From NCBI GenBank assembly GCA_039033215.1, contig JBCCDA010000057.1, positions 1-28,854 on the forward strand: DNA of 28,854 nucleotides, given 5' to 3'. Below, piece by piece: positions 1 through 7,562 of the stretch. A program made the translations under genes and the position numbers. The stretch's first letter is position 1. Each line of letters starts with the position of its first letter. This stretch comes from Thermohalobaculum sp039033215 (GTDB lineage Bacteria; Pseudomonadota; Alphaproteobacteria; Rhodobacterales; Rhodobacteraceae). The notes under the pieces are model-generated. The model had not been told where the DNA came from and searched no databases. It saw nothing but the letters and a program-made list of their open reading frames with translations.

Positions 1-286
1 ACGGCCTATCCACAGTAATCTCCGTAACTTGTTTTGGTAAGTTCCCAACGTCAATATAATCATCTTCCGTAAGTAATACGGCTCGTTTAATTACGTTCTG
101 GAGTTCCCTTAAATTCCCCGGCCAATGGTAATGTTCAAAGGTATTAAGTACCTTATCTGAAAAACCCAAAACTTTTTTATTCAAGGCCTCATTAGATCGT
201 TGTAGGAAATAGTCGGCAAACAGCACCAAATCTTCAAAACGGTCTTTTAGGGATGGAATTTCTATTGAAAATTCATTTAATCTATG
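1..286 (-). pseudogene. Partial sigma-54-dependent (NtrC-type) response regulator fragment, foreign to the contig
   Basis: Read on the minus strand from about 286 down to 1, one frame is open throughout and contains HRLNEFSIEIPSLKDR, then FADYFLQRSNEALNKKVLGFS, then HYHWPGNLRELQNVIKRAVL. This is the C-terminal half of the AAA+ domain of bacterial enhancer-binding proteins, including the sensor II region (WPGNLRELxN), ahead of the Fis-type DNA-binding domain. Such proteins couple ATP hydrolysis to open-complex formation by sigma-54 RNA polymerase. The fragment lacks the N-terminal receiver, the Walker A and the GAFTGA region, which would lie where the hydratase gene now sits, and it runs off the window at its other end. 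Base composition (about 37% GC, 105 of 285 bases) and codons such as AAA, TTA and AAT differ from everything else here and look like Bacteroidetes. It is truncated by a junction rather than decayed. Confidence 0.88.
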
Positions 287-1065
287 CCTTGGAATTCCGG
301 TTTGCGTTTCTCCATGAAGGCGCGGCGTCCTTCCTTGAAATCCTCGGACGCAAAGCACGCCGCCACCATCTGATCCGCTTTCGCAAGATCCCGGTCCTCC
401 GGGTCCGCCAACACCTGGGTTGAGATGTATTTCATTGCCGCCACGGTCAACGGCGCATTCCGCGCAATGGTGTTGGCGTAGTCCGTGACCGTCTGCTCGA
501 GCGCGTCCTTGGCGACGATCTGTTCGGCGAACCCTGCGCGCAGCGCCCAGTCCGCATCGACGCGTCCCGCCGTGAACATCAGGTGCCGCGCATGGGCAAT
601 CCCCACGATGCTGGCAAGCCGCTTGATCGCCGTGAACGGATAACCCAGCGCGAGCTTGGCCGCCGGCATCGCGATCTGCAGATCGTCCGAGGCAATGCGG
701 ATGTCGCACACACAGGCGAGGTTCAGCCCGCCCCCGATGCAGAACCCGTTGATCATGGCGATCGTCGGCTTGGGGAACCGCTCGATCCGCTCATAGACCT
801 TGCCGGTTTGCGTGTTGTAGTGCTGCTGCGCCTCGGCCGTGCCGCGCTGGCTTTCGAACTCAGAGATATCGGCGCCCGAGACGAAGGACTTGCCGCCCGC
901 GCCCGAGAGCACCACCACGCGGATCGCGGGGTCCTTCTCGAAGGTGTCCAGGATTTCCTGCGCGCGCTCCCACATGGCAAGGCTGACGGCGTTGCGCTTT
1001 TCAGGCTGGTTGAAGATCATGTGGCCGATGGGGCCGTCCGTCTTCATCAGCATCTTGTCGGTCAT
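277..1065 (-). CDS. Enoyl-CoA hydratase/isomerase family (crotonase) protein, C-terminal end at a chimeric join
   Basis: A 262-residue crotonase-fold protein expected to act on an acyl-CoA thioester in the cytosol. The oxyanion-hole segments are visible (SGADISEF near residue 62; FCIGGGLNLACVCD near 108). At the two positions of the catalytic glutamates in rat mitochondrial hydratase (GGGCELA and GQPEILLG) this protein has Asn (GGGLNLA) and Ala (MPAAKLALG), so simple hydration is doubtful. The start at 1065 has a GGAGAG ribosome-binding site. It lies 50 bases downstream of a CaiB/BaiF CoA-transferase on the same strand and was probably co-transcribed with it, so the substrate is likely a CoA ester made by that enzyme. 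The terminal KPEFQG is typical of the family, but the last two residues (Ile-Asp) and the TAA stop lie in the AT-rich foreign segment, so the native last residue or two and stop are missing. Confidence 0.88.
   Translation of the reverse strand: MTDKMLMKTDGPIGHMIFNQPEKRNAVSLAMWERAQEILDTFEKDPAIRVVVLSGAGGKSFVSGADISEFESQRGTAEAQQHYNTQTGKVYERIERFPKPTIAMINGFCIGGGLNLACVCDIRIASDDLQIAMPAAKLALGYPFTAIKRLASIVGIAHARHLMFTAGRVDADWALRAGFAEQIVAKDALEQTVTDYANTIARNAPLTVAAMKYISTQVLADPEDRDLAKADQMVAACFASEDFKEGRRAFMEKRKPEFQGID
284..289. other. Sequence junction between two unrelated genomes
   Basis: Within a few bases the sequence changes from about 37% GC Bacteroidetes-like coding sequence to high-GC alphaproteobacterial coding sequence. 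Both fragments are coding on the minus strand but in different frames, and both are interrupted in or next to conserved motifs (YHRLNEF of the AAA+ domain and KPEFQG of the crotonase). No repeat, integrase or insertion-sequence end is visible. Confidence 0.85.
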
Positions 1066-1115
1066 TGGTCTCTCCGGTCTGGCCGCCCGGGCGGCGGCAG
1101 GTCTGTCTGGGGATC

Positions 1116-2309
1116 TCAGATCACGTTCTTTGTCATCATATCGGCAATCTCGTGGGCGTCGTAGCCCGCCTCTGCCAGGATCTCCCGGGTATGCTCGCCC
1201 CGATCGGGCGGGTGAGCGACCATGGCTGTGTTGGTGCGGCTCATGGTGATGGGCTGGGACACCATCTGCGTGGGCCCGAAGGGTAGGGTCGTGATATCGG
1301 CCGCCATCCCGAGATGCTGCACTTGTTCGTCGGCGAAGACCTCGTTGATCTTGTAGGCGGGGCCCGAGGGGACGCCTGCCTCCAGCATCGTCTCGACGAC
1401 CTGAGCCATCGGCATGGTGCTGGTCACCGCGGCGATCTCGGCGTTCAGGGCGTCGCGGTTTTCCTTACGCTTGGCGGCATCGGCGTAGTCCGGGTTCTCG
1501 GCCCATTCGGGCTTGCCCAGCGCATCGCACAGACGCCGCCAGATCACGTCGCCCGAGACCGCGATGTTCACGGCACCATCCGAGCAGGGGTAGAGGTTCG
1601 TGGGCACCGTGGTCGGATGCTCGTTCCCGGTCTGGGGCGCAATCTCGCCTGCCATCAGCCAGCGCGACGCCTGGAAGTCCAGCATGGCAATCTGGGCCTG
1701 TAAGAGGCTGGAATGCACCCACTGGCCCTTGCCCGATTTCTCGCGTTCCAGCAGCGCGATCAGGATGCCCTGCGCCGTGAAGTGGCCCGCGGTCAGGTCC
1801 GCCACGGGGATGCCCACGCGCATCGGCCCTTCGCCCGGGGCGCCGGTAATGGACATCAGTCCGCCCATACCCTGGGCGATCTGGTCGAAACCCGGGCGCT
1901 TGGCGTAAGGCCCATCTTGTCCGAAGCCCGAGATGCTCGCCAGGATGATCCGGGGGTTCACGGCGGCCAGGGTGTCATAGTCGATCCCGAGGCGGTTCTT
2001 CACGTCCGGCCGGAAGTTCTCGACCACGACGTCCGCTTTCTCGACCAGTTTCATGAAGACCGCGTGGCCGGTGTCGTCCTTGAGGTTCAGCGTCAGCGAG
2101 CGCTTGTTGCGGTGGAGGTTCTGAAAATCCGAGGTCGCGCGGCCTGCGCCCAGCGCGCCGTCTGCCTCCAGCGCTGCCGGCATCTCGATCTTGATGCAAT
2201 CCGCGCCCCAGTCGGCAAGCTGCCGCACACAGGTGGGGCCCGAGCGAACCCGCGTCAGGTCGAGCACCCGAATATGATCCAACGCCGTCGAGGCCGGTTG
2301 ATGCGGCAT
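1116..2309 (-). CDS. CaiB/BaiF (family III) CoA-transferase
   Basis: A 397-residue family III CoA-transferase, normal length for the group. These enzymes move CoA between an acyl-CoA donor and a carboxylic acid through an aspartyl-CoA anhydride on the enzyme. Visible family signatures are VLDLTRVRSGP near residue 15, the RNKRSLTLNLKD stretch near 67, SISGFGQDGPYAKRPGFD near 125, and the candidate catalytic Asp171 in IPVADLTAG. The ATG at 2309 has a GGGAGAGG ribosome-binding site. The gene is first in a two-gene unit with the crotonase that follows it, and divergent from a TauD/TfdA dioxygenase with a palindromic element between them. Substrate cannot be read from the sequence; formyl-, carnitine-, succinyl- and mesaconyl-type transferases all share these motifs. 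Confidence 0.92.
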   Translation of the reverse strand: MPHQPASTALDHIRVLDLTRVRSGPTCVRQLADWGADCIKIEMPAALEADGALGAGRATSDFQNLHRNKRSLTLNLKDDTGHAVFMKLVEKADVVVENFRPDVKNRLGIDYDTLAAVNPRIILASISGFGQDGPYAKRPGFDQIAQGMGGLMSITGAPGEGPMRVGIPVADLTAGHFTAQGILIALLEREKSGKGQWVHSSLLQAQIAMLDFQASRWLMAGEIAPQTGNEHPTTVPTNLYPCSDGAVNIAVSGDVIWRRLCDALGKPEWAENPDYADAAKRKENRDALNAEIAAVTSTMPMAQVVETMLEAGVPSGPAYKINEVFADEQVQHLGMAADITTLPFGPTQMVSQPITMSRTNTAMVAHPPDRGEHTREILAEAGYDAHEIADMMTKNVI

Positions 2310-2361
2310 CCCATCCTCTCCCTGATGTGCAGGGCGCGCCGTCTGGCCCGGGCGCGCGTTA

Positions 2362-2385
2362 CCGGCTACCTTAAGGTCCAGCCGG
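2362..2385. promoter_or_regulatory. Palindromic operator-like element in divergent promoter region
   Basis: The 110-base gap between divergent start codons holds a perfect 10-base palindrome ACCTTAAGGT (2368-2377). It is flanked by complementary 6-base arms CCGGCT (2362-2367) and AGCCGG (2380-2385), with two unpaired bases on one side. The TTAA core is conspicuous in GC-rich surroundings. Position and symmetry fit a dimeric regulator site serving the CoA-transferase and dioxygenase genes, although no regulator gene is adjacent. No clear -35/-10 pair was identified. Confidence 0.4.
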
Positions 2386-2419
2386 GGGCGCGCAAGTCCG
2401 CCGGACCAGGGAGGCGATC

Positions 2420-3283
2420 ATGGATGGGATGACAGGGCAGAATGCGGCGGGGCTGGACATCCGGCCGCTGGCAGGGGCGCTGGGGGCCGAAGTGCTGGGC
2501 GTGGATCTCTCCGATCTGGACGCGTCCGGGTTCGAGGCGGTGCACCGGGCGTTTCTGGACCATCAGGTGCTGGTCTTCCGCGAACAGGATCTGGACCCCG
2601 AGGGATACGTGGATCTGGCCAGGCGCTTCGGTGATCCCGTGCCCTATCCGTTCGCGGGCGGCTTCAACTCGTACCCCGAGATCACGCGCATCGTGAAGGA
2701 GGCGGAGCAGACCTCGAACTTCGGCGGCATGTGGCACTCGGACACGACCTACAAGGCCGAGCCGCCGAAGGCGACGATGCTGCTGGCGCGCGAGACCCCG
2801 GCGGCCGGGGGCGACACGCTGTTCGCCTGCCAGCACCGGGCGTATCAGACCCTGTCACCGCCGCTGCAATGTTTTCTGCGTGGGCTCAGGGGTATCTCCA
2901 GCTCGAACAAGAACGCCGGACAATTGCGGCTGAACCACATGGATACCGGGTCGATGCAGCTGAAGGCGGCCGACCAGGTCCTGTCGGCGCTGCACCCGGC
3001 GGTACGCAAACATCCCGAGACGGGGCGGGCGGCGCTCTATGTCAACCGCGCTCACACGGTGGCGTTCGAGGGGATGACGGAGGCCGAGAGCCGCCCGATC
3101 CTCGAGTTTCTCTTCCAGCACCAGATCCAGCCCGAGTTCACTGCCCGGGTGCGCTGGGCGCCAGGTACGCTGGTGATCTGGGACAACCGCTCGGCCCAGC
3201 ACGTGGCGATCAACGACTACGACGGGCACCGCCGCGAGATGTGGCGGATCACGCTAGCCGGGGACGTTCCGGTGGCCGCATGA
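2420..3283 (+). CDS. TauD/TfdA family Fe(II)/2-oxoglutarate-dependent dioxygenase
   Basis: A 287-residue non-haem iron oxygenase of the TauD/TfdA family. The facial triad is complete: His106 and Asp108 in MWHSDTTY and distal His261 in SAQHVAIND. Arg272, eleven residues after the distal His, matches TauD Arg266 that binds 2-oxoglutarate. Arg276, fifteen after it, matches TauD Arg270 that binds the substrate anion, so an acidic substrate (sulfonate or carboxylate) is plausible. The reaction couples 2-oxoglutarate decarboxylation to substrate hydroxylation. The ATG at 2420 follows a GGGAGGCG ribosome-binding site. Its TGA overlaps the ATG of the next gene (ATGA), implying translational coupling. 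It may be a sulfonate, aryloxyacid or clavaminate-synthase-like oxygenase; the exact substrate is unknown. Confidence 0.92.
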   Translation: MDGMTGQNAAGLDIRPLAGALGAEVLGVDLSDLDASGFEAVHRAFLDHQVLVFREQDLDPEGYVDLARRFGDPVPYPFAGGFNSYPEITRIVKEAEQTSNFGGMWHSDTTYKAEPPKATMLLARETPAAGGDTLFACQHRAYQTLSPPLQCFLRGLRGISSSNKNAGQLRLNHMDTGSMQLKAADQVLSALHPAVRKHPETGRAALYVNRAHTVAFEGMTEAESRPILEFLFQHQIQPEFTARVRWAPGTLVIWDNRSAQHVAINDYDGHRREMWRITLAGDVPVAA

Positions 3284-3660
3284 AGCCGGTTCGCGTGCCC
3301 GCCAACACCCACACGGTCATCCTGCGCCCATTGACCGGGCGTGGTTCAGACGTGATCTTCCATGCTGTGGCTGATGACGATGATCCCGTCTCAGGCCATG
3401 TGGAAGAGCATCGCCACACCTTCTTTGGCTCCAAGTCGACACTGCATCCTCTGCGGGCCGAAAACCGGTTCCGCCTCAGCTTGATCCACAGCGGCTATCG
3501 CCTTGCCGTGATCCCTGAAAGGGACGTGGAGATCCGGTTCCTAACCAGCCACTTTCAGGTGAAGGACGCGGTGCGGTGGGCTGTCATCATCCTGGGCGGA
3601 GCCATCGGATTGTCGGTGCTCATGAACCTGTTCGGGCTAGGGACGTCCCCCGTCGAATAG
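3280..3660 (+). CDS. Small unknown protein with C-terminal membrane segment
   Basis: A 126-residue protein starting at the ATG that overlaps the dioxygenase stop by four bases (ATGA), which decides this start. I do not recognise the family. The first ~95 residues are polar and rich in His, Arg and Asp (a DDDD run near residue 33; HVEEHRH near 40). Residues about 98-119 (WAVIILGGAIGLSVLMNLFGL) form one strong hydrophobic helix with a short tail after it, so the protein is probably membrane-anchored with its N-terminal domain on one face. Coupling to the dioxygenase suggests a linked role, but none can be named. Confidence 0.7.
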   Translation: MKPVRVPANTHTVILRPLTGRGSDVIFHAVADDDDPVSGHVEEHRHTFFGSKSTLHPLRAENRFRLSLIHSGYRLAVIPERDVEIRFLTSHFQVKDAVRWAVIILGGAIGLSVLMNLFGLGTSPVE

Positions 3661-3663
3661 GTC

Positions 3664-3891
3664 TCAGCGCTTCACACCCAGCAGCAGGCTCCAGACGCCG
3701 CCGCCGGTTGTCAGCTTGACCGACCGGGCCGTGATCCCGGCATCCTCGCGCGTCTCGGACACGCCGGTGCAGCCATATCGGGCGAGGTCGGCTGACCGCC
3801 TGCGTTCTTCCTCGGTCTGCAGGAGAGAGAGATCAGCCAGCGTGCTGGCAGGCGGCTTGTCATCTCCGAACGAACGCCGTTTGTGCGACAT
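3664..3891 (-). CDS. Small unknown basic protein
   Basis: A 75-residue protein beginning MSHKRRSFGDDKPPAS. This start (3891) is preferred over an upstream in-frame ATG at 3948 because it has a GGGGAGGGA ribosome-binding site about eight bases upstream. The N-terminus is basic, followed by a probable helix (LADLSLLQTEEERRRSADLARYG) and a Gly-rich, hydrophobic C-terminus (TTGGGVWSLLLGVKR). No known domain is recognised. It ends only three bases from the stop of the convergent plus-strand gene, and an AT-rich patch lies upstream that could hold its promoter. Confidence 0.5.
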   Translation of the reverse strand: MSHKRRSFGDDKPPASTLADLSLLQTEEERRRSADLARYGCTGVSETREDAGITARSVKLTTGGGVWSLLLGVKR

Positions 3892-3944
3892 GGCGCGTCC
3901 CTCCCCGTTACGCCGTCGGGGCACCGTGGCTCCCGCTGCGAAGG

Positions 3945-4016
3945 ACACTCCACGCTATTCTCTACAAATTTCCCAACAAACACTGTGAATGCGTTGTTAA
4001 CGATAGATTTTTAGCG
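3945..4016 (-). promoter_or_regulatory. AT-rich gap, possible promoter of the 75-residue protein
   Basis: The 127-base gap between the MFS stop and the start at 3891 contains an unusually AT-rich stretch (for example CAAATTTCCCAACAAACA and GTTGTTAACGATAGATTTTT on the plus strand), the strongest AT patch between genes in the native part of the window. It lies upstream of the small minus-strand gene, so a promoter is plausible. No -35/-10 pair with good spacing stood out. Confidence 0.3.
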
Positions 4017-4018
4017 CC

Positions 4019-5194
4019 TCAGGCCATGCGCTTGGCCGCGATCACCGAGGCCATGCCGAGAAGGGCGAGACCCAGCGATAGCTCGAGCACAAGATCGTAG
4101 CCCGCAAGCTCCCACAGCCAGGCGGACATGATCGGTCCCGCCGCACTTCCCAGCACGAACGGCACCGCGATCATGCCCGAGATCACGCCAAATCCAGCGC
4201 GGCCCAGGAACTCTGCCGTCAGGACGGGGCGCACGATGGACATGATCCCCCAGCACGCGCCGTAGGGCAGGACAAAGAGCACGGCCAGCCAGGGCACGGC
4301 GCCTGCCGACAGCAGAAGAACCAAGCCCACGGCCATGCCGCCAAACGCCCCCACGCCCGCGCCAAATGCATCTACCCGTGACTGTAGTGCGACCATGACG
4401 ATGCGCCCGACCACCTGCATCGGGCCCATCAGGCTGGCGACAAAGATCGCGGTCGCCGCCGCCAGACCCGCGTCGCCCAGGATCGGGCGGATGTGGCTGA
4501 TCAACATCCCGTGCACCAGGCCGACGGCTGCAAAGCCGAGTGCCAGGCCCCAGAAAGCGGGTTTGCGCAGGACGGCACGGCCCTCGCCCCCAGTCTCCGC
4601 GGGGCGATCCGCGGGCGGCTGGCGGTGATGCTCGAGCGCTCTCAACCCCACCCAGGCCAGCGGTACCGAAACCAGCACCGTCACCGCGGCGAAGACCTGC
4701 ACGGCGACCCGCCAGCCGAATGCCTCGGTCAGTGCAAAGTAGGCCGGGAAGCAGACCGTTCCCGCAAACCCAGCGACCAGGGTCACAGTGGTGATCCCGG
4801 ACCGCGCCTTCGCGCCCAGCAGCACCGTGATGATCGCAAAACACGCCTCATATAGGATGCAGGCGTTCACGAGTCCGATCGCGATCCAGATCGCCCAGAA
4901 TTGCCAGAGCTCCGTGACCCAGGCGAGCGATGCCAGCAGAACCGCTCCCAGCACCATTGCACCCAGGAACATCGTGCGCTCGTGGCCGAGGTCGATCAGC
5001 CGCCCGGCCCGCGGGGCGGCCAGTGCCATCACGATCAGTGAGGCCGTGAAGGCGCCGGAGACCTCGCCGCGCGACCAGCCGAAGTCCTGCTCCCAAACGG
5101 GCAGAAGGGCCGGGAACACGTAGTAAAGCGCCGCCCAGACCAATGTCTCGGCCACTGCCAGCGGCAGGATCGCCAAGGTCAGCGACCGGCGCAT
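4019..5194 (-). CDS. MFS transporter
   Basis: A 391-residue integral membrane protein with about twelve hydrophobic helices, the usual size for a major facilitator. It starts MRRSLTLAILPLAVAE. The ATG at 5194 is chosen because a purine-rich AGAAGGGGG ribosome-binding site precedes it and the first helix follows at once; in-frame ATGs further upstream would add a polar, non-membrane extension. The loop after the second helix carries a cytoplasmic motif like GRLIDLGHER (near residues 62-71), the MFS motif A position. A charged central loop rich in His, Pro and Arg (HHRQPPADRPAETGGEGR) separates the halves. It is divergent from the acyl-CoA dehydrogenase operon, so it may import that operon's substrate; the substrate is not readable from sequence. 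Confidence 0.88.
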   Translation of the reverse strand: MRRSLTLAILPLAVAETLVWAALYYVFPALLPVWEQDFGWSRGEVSGAFTASLIVMALAAPRAGRLIDLGHERTMFLGAMVLGAVLLASLAWVTELWQFWAIWIAIGLVNACILYEACFAIITVLLGAKARSGITTVTLVAGFAGTVCFPAYFALTEAFGWRVAVQVFAAVTVLVSVPLAWVGLRALEHHRQPPADRPAETGGEGRAVLRKPAFWGLALGFAAVGLVHGMLISHIRPILGDAGLAAATAIFVASLMGPMQVVGRIVMVALQSRVDAFGAGVGAFGGMAVGLVLLLSAGAVPWLAVLFVLPYGACWGIMSIVRPVLTAEFLGRAGFGVISGMIAVPFVLGSAAGPIMSAWLWELAGYDLVLELSLGLALLGMASVIAAKRMA

Positions 5195-5291
5195 GCATCC
5201 CCCTTCTGATTGTCCCCGACCCCTCGCGTAGCACTTCTTGCTGCCTCCCGACAATTCGACTAGCTCGACCCGAAACATCGGGGAGGACCGC

Positions 5292-6335
5292 TTGGACGAC
5301 GACATCCGCATGATCGCCGACGCGACGGGGCGCATCTTTGCCGATCTCGCCGATCTTCAGACTGTCAATGCTGCGTCGGACGCGGGCTTTAGGGCGCCGC
5401 TGTGGGACGCCCTGCAGGAGTCGGGGATCACGCGGGCCTGGCTGGCCGAGGAAGCCGGTGGCGCCGGTCTGCCGATCGATGGCGGGTTCGAGATCCTGCG
5501 GGTTGCCGGTCACCATGCCTGTCCGGTCGCCTTGGCCGAGACCCTGTTGGCAGGCTGGGCGCTGGCCGAGGCCGGGTTGGAGGTGCCGGAGGGTGTCCTG
5601 ACGCTCGCGCCGATCCGCGGTCACGATGCTCTGGTCCTGGAGAACGGTGCGCTCTCGGGGACGGCGCGGTCGATCCCGCATGCAGCCGACGCGGCAGCGC
5701 TGGTCGTGGTCCACGCCGATCAGGTGATGCGCCTCGCGCCCGGCAGCTACACGGTCTCGCCGCGCGACACCGATATGGGCGGCGAACGGGCTGATGTGCT
5801 CCTCGATGGCGCAACGCCGGATCAGACAGCGATGCTGTCGGGGGCTGCCGGGGCCGTCGAGGCGATGGGCGCCGTGGCGCGGGCCTGCCAGATGACCGGC
5901 GCGCTGGAAACCGCGCTGGCGCTTGCGACCGACTACACCGGCGAGCGCGAGGCGTTCGGGCGCAAGATCGGCAAGTTCCAGGCAGTGCAACAGATGATGG
6001 CGCGGCTGGCGGGCGAGGTGGCGGCTGCGATCACCGCGTCGGGATCGGCGGCTGACACGCTGTCCCGGGACGGGCTCGGGTCCGATGCGGCGTTCCTCGA
6101 GGTTGCCGCCGCCAAGATCCGTGTCGGCGAGGCGGCCCACGAGGGCGCGATGATCGCGCATCAGGCGCATGGTGCCATTGGCTGGACCTCGGACTACGTG
6201 CTTCAGCGGCTGACGCGGCGCATCTGGGGCTGGCGCGACGACTTCGGATCCGAGGCCGACTGGGCTGTCCGGCTTGGCCGATTTGCCGCGGGGCAGGGCG
6301 CCGACCAGCTTTGGCCTATGTTGACCACCAGGTAG
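5292..6335 (+). CDS. Acyl-CoA dehydrogenase, small subunit-type (partner of the next gene)
   Basis: A 347-residue acyl-CoA dehydrogenase, starting at TTG (LDDDIRMIADATGRIF) because GGGAGGA lies five bases upstream; an in-frame ATG at 5310 is a weaker alternative. The N-terminal and middle domains are short and diverged, while the C-terminal helical domain keeps the flavin-contact sequence EREAFGRKIGKFQAVQQMMA and a terminal GAIGWTSDYVLQRLTRRIW helix. Such shortened dehydrogenases often pair with a full-length partner to form alpha2beta2 complexes, as for mycobacterial FadE26/27 and FadE28/29. The next gene is a second dehydrogenase, which supports a heteromer here. The enzyme would introduce an alpha-beta double bond into an acyl-CoA, passing electrons to ETF. 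The 3' end overlaps a hairpin. Confidence 0.85.
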   Translation: MDDDIRMIADATGRIFADLADLQTVNAASDAGFRAPLWDALQESGITRAWLAEEAGGAGLPIDGGFEILRVAGHHACPVALAETLLAGWALAEAGLEVPEGVLTLAPIRGHDALVLENGALSGTARSIPHAADAAALVVVHADQVMRLAPGSYTVSPRDTDMGGERADVLLDGATPDQTAMLSGAAGAVEAMGAVARACQMTGALETALALATDYTGEREAFGRKIGKFQAVQQMMARLAGEVAAAITASGSAADTLSRDGLGSDAAFLEVAAAKIRVGEAAHEGAMIAHQAHGAIGWTSDYVLQRLTRRIWGWRDDFGSEADWAVRLGRFAAGQGADQLWPMLTTR

Positions 6336-6366
6336 ATGCCAACCTGCGGGCAGGCAGGCATCTACC
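6331..6366 (+). other. Long hairpin between the two acyl-CoA dehydrogenase genes
   Basis: GGTAGATGCC (6331-6340) is perfectly complementary to GGCATCTACC (6357-6366). Inside, CCTG (6343-6346) pairs with CAGG (6351-6354), leaving an AA/CA internal loop and a CGGG tip. The stem covers the TAG stop of the first dehydrogenase and ends 24 bases before the second ATG. There is no T-run, so it is not a standard terminator; a role in mRNA stability or subunit ratio is possible. Confidence 0.6.
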
Positions 6367-6390
6367 GCGCGACAGATAGGGACGAGAGAC

Positions 6391-7551
6391 ATGCAGACCG
6401 CCATCCAGTTCGAACAAAAGCGCCTGCCACCCGACACCGAGGACCTGCGCGCCGATGTCCGCGCCTTCCTCGCCGACGAGATCGCGCGCGGCACGTTCGA
6501 CCCCGCCCAGGGCCTCAAGCAGTCTGGCTTCGACCGCGGCTTCTCCCAGCGCGTCGGCCAGCACGGCTGGATCGGCATGACGTGGCCCAAGCAGTACGGC
6601 GGGCGCGAGATGACCCACCTCGACCGCTATGTCGTGACCGAGGAGATGCGCGCCGTCTCCGCGCCGACGTGGAGCCACTTCGTCGCCGACCGTCAGTCAG
6701 GGCCCGTGATCCTGAAGTACGGCACCGAAGAGCTGAAGGAACGGATCCTGCCCGAGATCGTGCGCGGCAATCTTTGCTTCGCCATCGGCATGTCGGAACC
6801 CAACTCGGGCTCGGATCTCTTCGCGGCCTCGGTCAAGGCCGAACCGGAAGGCGACCACTACCGCGTCAACGGCCGCAAGATCTGGACGTCGAACGCGCAC
6901 CGGGCGGAGTACATGATCGCGCTTCTGCGCACGTCACCCGCCACCAAGGAAAACCGACGCCACGGGCTGACGCAGTTCCTGGTGGACATGTCGCTGCCCG
7001 GCATCTCGGTCCGCCCCATCGCCGCCATGCCGGGCATGACGGACTTCAACGAGGTGCTCTTCGAGGACGTCATGATCCCCGCCGACCACATGCTGGGCGA
7101 GAAGGATGGTGCCTGGAAACAGGCCACCGCCGAGTTGGCTTACGAACGCTCGGGCCCCGAGCGCTTCCTCGAAACGTTCTACGTGCTGGTCGAGACGGTA
7201 CGTCAGATTGGTGAGGATCCGGATTCGCGCGGCGCCGAAGGGCTTGGGCGGTTGGTCGCCCAGCTCCACACGCTTCGGCGCATGTCGGTGTCGGTCGCGG
7301 GCATGCTGCACGAAGGCAAGGAGCCGGTGCTGGAAAGCTCGATCGTCAAGGATCTGGGCACCCAGTGGGAGCAGAAGCTCCCGAACGAGGCCCGGACGCT
7401 GGCCGCCTTCGCCCCGCGCAATCGGGTCTCGAACCAGGACTTCGACGACATGCTCGAGTTCGCGACGCTCACGGCCCCGAAGCTCACCATCCAGGGTGGC
7501 ACGACCGAGATTTTGCGCGGCATCATCGCGCGCGGACTTGGCATGCGCTGA
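6391..7551 (+). CDS. Acyl-CoA dehydrogenase, catalytic subunit-type
   Basis: A 386-residue full-length acyl-CoA dehydrogenase. The flavin and substrate-loop motif is clear (FAIGMSEPNSGSDL, residues 130-143), followed by KIWTSNAH (163-170). The C-terminal Glu used by medium-chain dehydrogenase (YEGT) is replaced: this protein has IQGGTTEILRG. A Glu at the isovaleryl-CoA dehydrogenase position is present in LAYERSG (Glu252), as in mycobacterial heteromeric enzymes, so this is probably the catalytic half and the preceding gene its partner. It forms an operon with the first dehydrogenase, a 59-residue unknown, a crotonase and a ketopantoate-reductase-like protein. Branched or ring-bearing acyl groups are common substrates of heteromeric members, which is inference here. 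Confidence 0.92.
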   Translation: MQTAIQFEQKRLPPDTEDLRADVRAFLADEIARGTFDPAQGLKQSGFDRGFSQRVGQHGWIGMTWPKQYGGREMTHLDRYVVTEEMRAVSAPTWSHFVADRQSGPVILKYGTEELKERILPEIVRGNLCFAIGMSEPNSGSDLFAASVKAEPEGDHYRVNGRKIWTSNAHRAEYMIALLRTSPATKENRRHGLTQFLVDMSLPGISVRPIAAMPGMTDFNEVLFEDVMIPADHMLGEKDGAWKQATAELAYERSGPERFLETFYVLVETVRQIGEDPDSRGAEGLGRLVAQLHTLRRMSVSVAGMLHEGKEPVLESSIVKDLGTQWEQKLPNEARTLAAFAPRNRVSNQDFDDMLEFATLTAPKLTIQGGTTEILRGIIARGLGMR

Positions 7552-7562
7552 GGAGATTTGCG

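Noticed and set aside
4848..6590. Long minus-strand open frame spanning the MFS/dehydrogenase divergent region
   Set aside because: It crosses two recognised genes in wrong frames and has no domain signature.
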